A stretch of 14,830 nucleotides of DNA from Clostridia bacterium. GTDB lineage: Bacteria; Bacillota; Clostridia; Christensenellales; UBA1242. Below the pieces are notes generated by a model. It worked only from the letters and a program-made list of their open reading frames with translations, was not told the origin of the DNA and ran no database searches. Location: the NCBI GenBank assembly GCA_028702545.1, contig JAQVOQ010000022.1, forward strand, positions 1-14,830, written 5' to 3'. Within the stretch, counting starts at the first letter, position 1; every line of letters begins with the position of its first letter. Both the position numbers and the translations under genes were made by a program. Below, piece by piece: positions 1 through 6,746 of this stretch.

Positions 1-1
1 T

Positions 2-2500
2 GCGTTAATTAGTTTTTTAAGCATTTTGCAAATGGCATTTTTAGGAGCAGGTGGTGCTACTAATTTTGCAGGATATATCGGAGATGTTTACGCTCTTCAA
101 ACAAGCGTAGGTGGCGTTTTTATAGCACTCTTAACTTACCCTATTATGATGTTATTAAATCAAGTAGGCGCATATGTTTTTTATATTATAATTTTAACAA
201 TTATGTCGGCTTTTATTATAGATTCTATGTCAAAAGACAAAGTTTTTAAAAAAATTAGCGATAGAACTATGGTTAACTTTAATAAAATTGATAAAAATAA
301 CCCTGTTTATAACCAACCTAAAATCAGCAAAAAAGAAGCAAAAAATTTAAAAAAACAATCTATTAGTTTATCTTTAAATACGAATAAAAGTGTTAGTAAG
401 TCGCTAGATACACCTATTTTTGATACTTTTGAAGATAAGCGCAATAATTATTATGAAAATGAAGTGGAAGAAGATAATTCGCGCTTTTTGCCAAAAACTT
501 TTAATCCAATTTTTGAAGAAAAGCAAAACATAGACAGTAGAAGACCTCCAAAAATTGTTCACAATGACTATAATGAGGGGTTTAGCTCTAAAAAACCAAC
601 AATCAATATAACAGATGATGAAACTAGGCAAAAAAACCTAGAATTTTTGCGTGCTACTATGATAAATAAAAACCATATTACAAATTCTATTAAAGGCACG
701 AATGTTAAAAACCCGAACGAAGAGTTTTCTACAAGCTACCTTAATAATAAAATTGCTGAAAGACTAAATAAATCAGCACATGATGAACCTATTATAGAAG
801 ATATTGATGCTAAGTTTGAAGCCGATCTAAAAAAAGTAGAAATTAAACCAATTAATAAGGTAAATAACATTTTTGATAAAAAAGATAACACCTCTTATAA
901 CAAAATTGAGCCTATTAAAAAAACAGAATATAATGAACTAATAATTGAAACTAAACGACCAAAAAATATTATATCAGGTTTTGAACAAATGGAAATATCT
1001 CCAACAAGGATGCCTGCAGAAGAGGTTATGCCGCGTTATAAAAGACCGAGTAGATATGTTAGACCTCCAATGGGTTTACTTAGCACAATTTCAACAAATA
1101 TTGAAGATTATGCCGATGATTACTTGGAAAAATCACAGCAATTAGAACGGGTGCTAAACGAATTTAGAGTGCCAGCAAAGGTAATTGCAGTAACAAGAGG
1201 ACCAGCTGTTACAAGGTACGAATTACAAATGCCTGCGGGCGTTTCGGTTAAAAAAATCACTCAACATGCTGAGGATATAGCTATGACTTTAGCTAGCAAC
1301 GGTGCTGTTAGAATTGAGGCGCCAATTCCGGGCAAAAATGCCGTAGGTGTTGAAGTTCCAAATAATACAATTGCAACAATAGCCTTAAAAGATATTATAG
1401 AATCGCGTGAATTTATAAAAAGCAAATCACATTTAAGCTTTTGCTTAGGTAAAGATATTTCGGGCAATTCAAAGATATGTGACCTTGCAAAAATGCCACA
1501 TTTACTAGTCGCTGGTGCAACAGGTAGCGGTAAAAGTGTTTGTTTGAACTCTCTTATTATTAGTTTGTTGTATAAATCTTCGCCTGAAGATTTAAGACTT
1601 ATTTTAATAGACCCAAAACGTGTAGAATTCTATGTTTATAACGGACTACCACACTTAATGCTACCAGATGTAATTACAGAGGCGGACAAGGCAATTAATG
1701 CGTTTAACTGGGCAATTAATGAAATGGAGAGGCGTTTTCAACTGTTCCAAGATACAAATGTTAAAAACTTAGCAGAATATAATGCTTTGCCTGAAATTTT
1801 AAATGGTACAAAACCTAAAATGCCTATGATAGTAATAATAGTAGATGAGCTTGCAGACTTAATGTTGACGAATAAACGCGATGTGGAAGACAAAATTATG
1901 CGTATAGCCGCAAAAGCAAGGGCAGCAGGTATTCACTTAGTGCTTGCAACTCAAAGACCAAGCGTTGATGTTATAACCGGTACGATTAAAGCCAATTTAC
2001 CTTCAAGAATTGCATTTAGCGTAACAAGTTTTGCCGACAGTAAAACCATTTTGGATGGTGGAGGTGCCGACAAATTACTAGGTAAAGGAGATATGCTTTA
2101 TGCTCCAATTGATTATCCGGAGGCTAAGCGTATTCAAGGAGCATTTGTTTCTAACGATGAGGTTAAGGCAATTGTTGAATTTATAAAACAAAACAATAAA
2201 GCCTATTTTGATGAGGAAATAGAACAAGTTATTAATCAAAAAATATCAAATAACGGTTTTGTTAACGGAAGTTATGAAAATGAAGTGGATGAGTTACTTC
2301 AACCAGCATTAAAATTGATTATTGAAAGCGGTCAAGCATCTATCAGTATGTTGCAAAGGCGTTTTGCCATAGGTTACGCTAGGGCTGCACGAATTATTGA
2401 CCAAATGGAACTTATGAAATATGTTTCACCATCTGATGGTTCAAAAGCAAGAAATGTTTATATTACAATGGAAAAATTTAACCAAATATTTGGTGAATAA
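2..2500 (+). CDS. ftsK: DNA translocase FtsK/SpoIIIE family, 5' end cut by window edge
   Basis: Membrane-anchored ATP-driven DNA pump that clears or segregates chromosomal DNA at the division or sporulation septum. The frame is open to the left edge, so the TTG at 26 is an internal Leu codon and the true start lies outside; 832 residues are visible. The visible N-terminus has hydrophobic segments (about 2-60 and 105-235), the last of the membrane helices usual in this family. A long Asn/Lys-rich, probably disordered linker follows (about 235-1040). The motor then starts: alpha domain near 1070-1420, Walker A GATGSGKS encoded at 1514-1537, Walker B hydrophobic run ending in Asp-Glu at 1844-1849. 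The C-terminal winged-helix gamma domain (about 2290-2450, with the family motif RRFAIGYARAARIIDQME) reads DNA polarity sequences. rimO follows after 12 bases, so the two are probably co-transcribed. The sequence alone does not separate an FtsK from a SpoIIIE role. Confidence 0.96.
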   Translation, partial: ALISFLSILQMAFLGAGGATNFAGYIGDVYALQTSVGGVFIALLTYPIMMLLNQVGAYVFYIIILTIMSAFIIDSMSKDKVFKKISDRTMVNFNKIDKNNPVYNQPKISKKEAKNLKKQSISLSLNTNKSVSKSLDTPIFDTFEDKRNNYYENEVEEDNSRFLPKTFNPIFEEKQNIDSRRPPKIVHNDYNEGFSSKKPTINITDDETRQKNLEFLRATMINKNHITNSIKGTNVKNPNEEFSTSYLNNKIAERLNKSAHDEPIIEDIDAKFEADLKKVEIKPINKVNNIFDKKDNTSYNKIEPIKKTEYNELIIETKRPKNIISGFEQMEISPTRMPAEEVMPRYKRPSRYVRPPMGLLSTISTNIEDYADDYLEKSQQLERVLNEFRVPAKVIAVTRGPAVTRYELQMPAGVSVKKITQHAEDIAMTLASNGAVRIEAPIPGKNAVGVEVPNNTIATIALKDIIESREFIKSKSHLSFCLGKDISGNSKICDLAKMPHLLVAGATGSGKSVCLNSLIISLLYKSSPEDLRLILIDPKRVEFYVYNGLPHLMLPDVITEADKAINAFNWAINEMERRFQLFQDTNVKNLAEYNALPEILNGTKPKMPMIVIIVDELADLMLTNKRDVEDKIMRIAAKARAAGIHLVLATQRPSVDVITGTIKANLPSRIAFSVTSFADSKTILDGGGADKLLGKGDMLYAPIDYPEAKRIQGAFVSNDEVKAIVEFIKQNNKAYFDEEIEQVINQKISNNGFVNGSYENEVDELLQPALKLIIESGQASISMLQRRFAIGYARAARIIDQMELMKYVSPSDGSKARNVYITMEKFNQIFGE

Positions 2501-2512
2501 AAGGAAAAACTA

Positions 2513-3838
2513 ATGACATTAGATGAATTAAAACAAAAAAAAGTTGGCATAATTAGCCTAGGGTGTGATAAAAATAGAGTGGATACCGAGCATATACTAG
2601 GGCTTTTGACGCAATATGGCTTTGTAATTACAAACAGTATTGAAGAGGCTAATATAATTATTGTAAATACCTGTTCTTTTATTCACGATGCAAAAGAAGA
2701 AAGTATTGAGGCGATTTTAGAAAGCATTAGCTATAAAACACAAATTTGCGAAAAAGTTATTGTAATTGGTTGTTTAACTACTCGCTCACTTGCGGAAACA
2801 AAAGCCGAACTACCACTTGTGGATGCTTTTGTTAAAATTAAAGATAACAAGAACATAATTAAAATAATTGAGGGTTTATACTCGCTAGATTCGGGTTTTA
2901 AGCCCGTTAATTTGCCTCCTAACCGAATAGTTTCAACTCCTAGACATTATGCTTACCTAAAAATTTCTGATGGCTGTAACAATGCTTGTGCTTATTGTAC
3001 AATTCCAGCAATTAAAGGCAAATATAAATCTGAAACAATGGAAGATTTACTTGAAGAGGCAAGAGGACTAGTTGATTTAGGGGTTAAAGAACTAATTTTA
3101 GTAGCACAAGATGTTACTAGATATGGACTTGATATATATAAAACACCAAAATTAGTAGAATTGATAAAAGAATTAACTAAAATAGAAAAATTAGAGTGGA
3201 TTAGGCTTCATTATTGTTATCCCGAGATGGTAAGTGATGAGTTAATTGCAGAAATTGCAACTAATGACAAGGTTTGTAAATATATTGACATACCGTTGCA
3301 ACACATAAATGATAAAGTTTTAGCCAATATGAACCGAAAAAGCACTCGTTCAAAGGTTATTACTCTAATTAACAAAATTCGCTCTGCAAACCCAAATATT
3401 GCAATTAGGTCTACTTTTATTGTTGGTTTTCCAGGGGAAACACATAAGCAGTTTAAAGAGCTTTGCAACTTTTTAATAGAATATAAATTAAACTATGTTG
3501 GCTTTTTCACTTATTCAAAAGAAGAGCGAACAGTTGCCTATAATATGAAAAAACAGTTGCCTAAAGCAGTTAAAAATGCAAGGTTGAAAAAAGTACAAAA
3601 ACTGCAATCAAAAGTGCTAGAAGCACACAATTTACAGCAGATAGGCAAAAAATGCATAGTACTATGCGAAAGTGTTATTGAGCCTGCAAAATATTATGTT
3701 TCAAGGCGCGAGCAAAATTCACCAGAAGTTGATACTTTGGTTTATATAAAAACAGATAGAATATTAAAACCCGGTGAATTTTACAAAATAAAAATAACCA
3801 ATATTATAGGTTACGACCTAGAGGGAGAATTATTATGA
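2513..3838 (+). CDS. rimO: Ribosomal protein S12 methylthiotransferase RimO
   Basis: Radical-SAM enzyme that adds a methylthio group to a conserved aspartate of ribosomal protein S12. The 441 residues show the three-part family layout. The N-terminal methylthiotransferase domain has cluster-binding cysteines C18 (SLGCDKN), C54 (NTCSF) and C87 (IGCL). The radical-SAM core has the CxxxCxxC triad C155, C159, C162 (CNNACAYC). A C-terminal TRAM domain covers about 375-441. SLGCDKNRVD near the N-terminus is typical of RimO, whereas MiaB (also in this window) has YGCQMN, so the two paralogues can be told apart. The ATG at 2513 follows AAGGAAA at 2501-2507. The TGA stop lies inside the pgsA start (ATGA), suggesting translational coupling. 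Length is normal for the family. Confidence 0.95.
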   Translation: MTLDELKQKKVGIISLGCDKNRVDTEHILGLLTQYGFVITNSIEEANIIIVNTCSFIHDAKEESIEAILESISYKTQICEKVIVIGCLTTRSLAETKAELPLVDAFVKIKDNKNIIKIIEGLYSLDSGFKPVNLPPNRIVSTPRHYAYLKISDGCNNACAYCTIPAIKGKYKSETMEDLLEEARGLVDLGVKELILVAQDVTRYGLDIYKTPKLVELIKELTKIEKLEWIRLHYCYPEMVSDELIAEIATNDKVCKYIDIPLQHINDKVLANMNRKSTRSKVITLINKIRSANPNIAIRSTFIVGFPGETHKQFKELCNFLIEYKLNYVGFFTYSKEERTVAYNMKKQLPKAVKNARLKKVQKLQSKVLEAHNLQQIGKKCIVLCESVIEPAKYYVSRREQNSPEVDTLVYIKTDRILKPGEFYKIKITNIIGYDLEGELL

Positions 3839-4410
3839 ACATACCAAATAAATTAACTTTTTTAAGAATCTTTTTAATACCAGTTATGATGTTTTTCTAT
3901 TTACTTGATTCTTTTCAATTTGGCAAAATTGTAGCTGCACTAATTTTTATTATTGCTATTATAACTGACCTTTTAGATGGTCATATTGCACGAAAATACA
4001 ATATGGTCACCGATTTAGGCAAATTTTTAGATCCAATTGCTGATAAACTACTAGTAACTGCAAGTTTACTACTTTTAATTACAGATGGTACAATACCTGC
4101 ACCTTATGGAGTTATTGCTTTATTTATAATACTTTCTAGAGATTTTATTGTGGGTGTATTGAGGCAAATGGCAGCAACTAAAAGAAATGTTATTGCAGCC
4201 GACAATTTAGGAAAAATAAAAACACTATTCCAAGATATTTCAATTATTTTTATATTTATTATGGCGTATAACAACGTTGGCAATTTAATATCAGGTTTAG
4301 GAAAAATAATTTTTAATGTTACGGGCTTCACTTTGTTTTTTGTGTCCGTTGTGTTGACTATTATATCTGGTATGAATTATATTATAAAAAACAAAAAACT
4401 TTTTAAATAA
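3835..4410 (+). CDS. pgsA: CDP-diacylglycerol--glycerol-3-phosphate 3-phosphatidyltransferase
   Basis: Integral membrane enzyme that condenses CDP-diacylglycerol with glycerol-3-phosphate to phosphatidylglycerophosphate, the committed step to phosphatidylglycerol and cardiolipin. The 191-residue protein carries a complete CDP-alcohol phosphotransferase signature: D45, D48-G49, A52-R53, G62, D66 and D70 with the canonical spacing D-x2-DG-x2-AR-x8-G-x3-D-x3-D. The N-terminus (NIPNKLTFLRI) is typical of PgsA, and several hydrophobic helices follow (about 10-25, 30-47, 70-100, 130-150, 160-183). The start ATG overlaps the rimO stop by four bases and is preceded by GAGGGAG at 3821-3827. cinA follows after 11 bases. 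The order rimO-pgsA-cinA-recA is common in Bacillota and supports PgsA over another CDP-alcohol transferase. Confidence 0.95.
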   Translation: MNIPNKLTFLRIFLIPVMMFFYLLDSFQFGKIVAALIFIIAIITDLLDGHIARKYNMVTDLGKFLDPIADKLLVTASLLLLITDGTIPAPYGVIALFIILSRDFIVGVLRQMAATKRNVIAADNLGKIKTLFQDISIIFIFIMAYNNVGNLISGLGKIIFNVTGFTLFFVSVVLTIISGMNYIIKNKKLFK

Positions 4411-4421
4411 AAGGAAATTAA

Positions 4422-5675
4422 ATGAAAGCGCTTATTTTAACTGTTAACGAAAATATTTTAAACGGATTAGAGCCAAATGAAGTGGGTTCAGTCTTATCGC
4501 GTTTATTATTTACTAAAGGTGTTGAAATTGAATCCGAAATAGTTGTTTCTAATAGTAAGGACAGTTTGCAATCGGCTTTGAATAACTTAAATGCAGATGT
4601 AAACACAATAATAGTACTCGGCGATTTTGATACTACGAAGAATTTAGAAATAAAAAAATTAATAAGCGATTATTTAGGAGACAGTTTAGAAATCAATGCT
4701 TTTAGCGAAGAAACAGTTAAAAATTATTATAAAAATTCTAATTTGCCACTTGTTACAGCTAGTTTAAATGAGGCATTAATACCAAAAAGTGCAAACCCTA
4801 TTGAAAACACATCCTCTTATCATCAAGGTTTTGCAACTTATGCTAACGGCAAACACATAATATTTTTGCCAATGGAGTTAAATGCAGTAAAAGATATATA
4901 TAACAACTGGTTTATAGATTACATAGAGGCAAAGTTCTCAAAATTATATTTAACAAAAACCTTTAAAACCTTTGGATTATCCAAAATTGAGGCTCTAAAA
5001 TTGCTAGATGATTTGTTAAAAAATAAAAATTTGATAAAATTATTAATTTATGAACATGACCTAGAACTTGTTTTTGTTGTAAAATACTCACCACTTAGCC
5101 CAAAAGAAGATGTTAATGCATACATAAAAAATATGTGCGAGAGATTAAAAAACTTTATTTATGCTTACGATGATTCAAGTTTATATAAAAAGGCTTTTGA
5201 ATTATTAAAGTTACAGGGAAATAGAATTGCCATCGCCGAGAGCATAACGGGCGGGAATATCGTTGCTAACTTAATTAAAAATAATGAGGGCATTGGCAAT
5301 TATCTTGTAGAAGGCATTACTTGCTATTCTAATAACTCAAAAATTGCAAGGCTCAATGTACAACCTCACATTATTGACAAATACTCTTCTGTTAGCGCTG
5401 AGGTTGCTTATGAATTAGCTGCGGGACTACTGCAAACCTGCGAGGAAGCCGATTTGGTTTTGGCAACAGTGGGTTATGCTAGTGGGGCAGGCGAAAAAAA
5501 TGGTTTGGTTTATATTGCAGTTGGCGACTTACAAGGCATACATATCTATAAAAATATTTTTAGTGGTTCACGACAAAAAATTATTGATTTAGCTACAAAT
5601 TCGGCACTTTTTTACTTAATAAAAAAAATAAAACAAAATGATATAAATTTAGAACAAATGTTTGACAATAGATAA
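4422..5675 (+). CDS. cinA: CinA-like protein (divergent N-terminal domain plus PncC-like C-terminal domain)
   Basis: Two-domain protein of 417 residues with the usual CinA architecture. The C-terminal half (about 255-405) belongs to the PncC nicotinamide-mononucleotide amidohydrolase family, involved in NAD-derived nucleotide salvage: A272-E-S-I-T-G-G278 matches the conserved ESxTGG motif, and Y-S-N-N near 324 and S-A-E-V-A near 345-350 fit the family. The usual TGxAGP element is replaced by T349-V-G-Y-A-S-G-A-G357. The N-terminal half (1-170), normally a MoaB/MogA-like domain, is recognisable mainly by length and fold pattern. The usual GxELLLG reads as NENILNG, the usual GGLGPTxDD reads as L66-G-D-F-D-T-T-K-N74, and the usual LPGxPxE reads as LPMELNA. 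Position between pgsA and recA is the classical place for cinA. AAGGAAA at 4411-4417 precedes the ATG. Family membership is secure; enzymatic activity, especially of the N-terminal domain, is doubtful. Confidence 0.85.
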   Translation: MKALILTVNENILNGLEPNEVGSVLSRLLFTKGVEIESEIVVSNSKDSLQSALNNLNADVNTIIVLGDFDTTKNLEIKKLISDYLGDSLEINAFSEETVKNYYKNSNLPLVTASLNEALIPKSANPIENTSSYHQGFATYANGKHIIFLPMELNAVKDIYNNWFIDYIEAKFSKLYLTKTFKTFGLSKIEALKLLDDLLKNKNLIKLLIYEHDLELVFVVKYSPLSPKEDVNAYIKNMCERLKNFIYAYDDSSLYKKAFELLKLQGNRIAIAESITGGNIVANLIKNNEGIGNYLVEGITCYSNNSKIARLNVQPHIIDKYSSVSAEVAYELAAGLLQTCEEADLVLATVGYASGAGEKNGLVYIAVGDLQGIHIYKNIFSGSRQKIIDLATNSALFYLIKKIKQNDINLEQMFDNR

Positions 5676-5690
5676 TCATTATGATAAAAT
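5662..5690 (+). promoter_or_regulatory. Sigma-A type promoter of recA
   Basis: TTGACA (-35) at 5662-5667, 17-base spacer, TAAAAT (-10) at 5685-5690 with an upstream TG making an extended -10 (TGATAAAAT). The -35 matches consensus fully and the -10 at five of six positions. The -35 lies in the last codons of cinA. A start near 5697 would give a leader of about 25 bases. recA can therefore be transcribed apart from the upstream operon. Confidence 0.8.
5673..5687. promoter_or_regulatory. Operator-like palindrome inside the recA promoter
   Basis: TAATCATTATGATAA has a perfect five-base dyad (ATCAT, one central base, ATGAT; 5675-5685) plus matching outermost bases. It sits between the -35 and -10 elements and overlaps the first bases of the -10, where a repressor would block RNA polymerase. 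It does not resemble the Bacillus-type LexA box (GAAC-N4-GTTC). AT-rich dyads are common by chance, so a regulatory role is only a hypothesis. Confidence 0.35.
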
Positions 5691-5721
5691 TTGATTATAA
5701 ATAATTTAAGAGGTAATTTGA

Positions 5722-6708
5722 ATGAACGATAACAAAAGCAAAATTTTGCAAGAGGCAATTGCAAAAATTGAAAAACAATTTGGTAAAGGTTCAATTATGA
5801 AGTTCGGGGATAGCACAAAACAAGATATTGAGGTTATTCCAACAGGATGTTTAACATTAGACATAGCACTTGGCATTGGTGGTATTCCAAGAGGAAGAAT
5901 TGTTGAAGTTTATGGACCTGAATCATCAGGTAAAACAACTGTGGCACTGCACATAGTAGCAGAGGCTCAAAAATTAGGTGGAACGGCAGCATTTATTGAT
6001 GCTGAGCATGCCTTAGACCCTAATTATGCAAAGCATTTAGGTGTTAATGTTGACGATTTATACATATCTCAACCCGATACTGGCGAACAAGCTTTAGAAA
6101 TTTGCGAAACATTGGTTTCTAGCGGAGCAGTTGATATTATTGTAATAGACTCTGTTGCGGCACTAACTCCAAAAGCCGAAATTGATGGCGAGATGGGTGA
6201 CAGTTTTATGGGACTTCAAGCGCGTCTTATGAGCCAAGCGTTAAGAAAATTAACGGGAATAGTAAGCAAAACAAAAACAAGTGTAATTTTTATTAATCAA
6301 TTAAGAGAAAAAATTGGTGTTATGTTTGGAAGTCCAGAAACCACAACAGGTGGAAAAGCCTTAAAGTTCTATTCTAGTATAAGATTAGATATTAGAAGAA
6401 TTAGCACAATAAAAGATGGCGACAAATTTTTAGGTAATAGGACTAGAGTTAAAGTTGTTAAAAATAAAATGGCACCTCCATTTAGACAAGCAGAGTTTGA
6501 CATTATGTTTGGATTAGGAATATCAAAAGAAGGCGATTTACTAGATCTTGCTGTTGAAAATAATATTATTGAAAAAAGTGGTTCTTGGTTTAGCTATGAT
6601 GATAATAAAATTGGTCAAGGCAAAGAAAATGTTAAAAAATTATTAATGGATAATCTTGATATGTACGAAGAAATTAAAACTAAAGTTAAAGAAGCTATAA
6701 AAATTTAA
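5722..6708 (+). CDS. recA: Recombinase RecA
   Basis: Strand-exchange ATPase of homologous recombination and SOS induction; it forms filaments on single-stranded DNA. The 328 residues are highly conserved: Walker A G65-P-E-S-S-G-K-T72, the IDAEHALDP segment near 92-100, Walker B-like IIVIDSVAAL near 140-148, the FINQLREKIGVMFG segment with the DNA-binding loop TTTGGKALKFYSS, and the C-terminal lobe with GISKEGDLLDLAVE. It lacks the usual long acidic tail: after the C-terminal lobe it ends in a basic KTKVKEAIKI, about 20-25 residues shorter than the E. coli or B. subtilis protein. AAGAGGT at 5708-5714 lies seven bases before the ATG. It has its own promoter and ends at a bidirectional terminator. 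No intein is present. Confidence 0.98.
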   Translation: MNDNKSKILQEAIAKIEKQFGKGSIMKFGDSTKQDIEVIPTGCLTLDIALGIGGIPRGRIVEVYGPESSGKTTVALHIVAEAQKLGGTAAFIDAEHALDPNYAKHLGVNVDDLYISQPDTGEQALEICETLVSSGAVDIIVIDSVAALTPKAEIDGEMGDSFMGLQARLMSQALRKLTGIVSKTKTSVIFINQLREKIGVMFGSPETTTGGKALKFYSSIRLDIRRISTIKDGDKFLGNRTRVKVVKNKMAPPFRQAEFDIMFGLGISKEGDLLDLAVENNIIEKSGSWFSYDDNKIGQGKENVKKLLMDNLDMYEEIKTKVKEAIKI

Positions 6709-6719
6709 TTAAAAAATTT

Positions 6720-6746
6720 AAAAACTAGCATTAAGCTAGTTTTTTT
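6720..6746. terminator. Bidirectional intrinsic terminator between recA and the convergent penicillin-binding protein gene
   Basis: A 10-base-pair stem AAAAACTAGC (6720-6729) and GCTAGTTTTT (6735-6744) encloses the five-base loop ATTAA. On the + strand it ends in a run of seven T (6740-6746). On the - strand the hairpin is followed by TTTTTAAATTTTTT, so it should stop transcription from both sides. The stop codon of the minus-strand gene (6731-6733) lies in the loop. Confidence 0.88.

Noticed and set aside
26..28. TTG as the start codon of ftsK
   Set aside because: The frame is open to position 2 with hydrophobic residues before it and no stop, so this is an internal Leu codon of a gene cut by the window edge.
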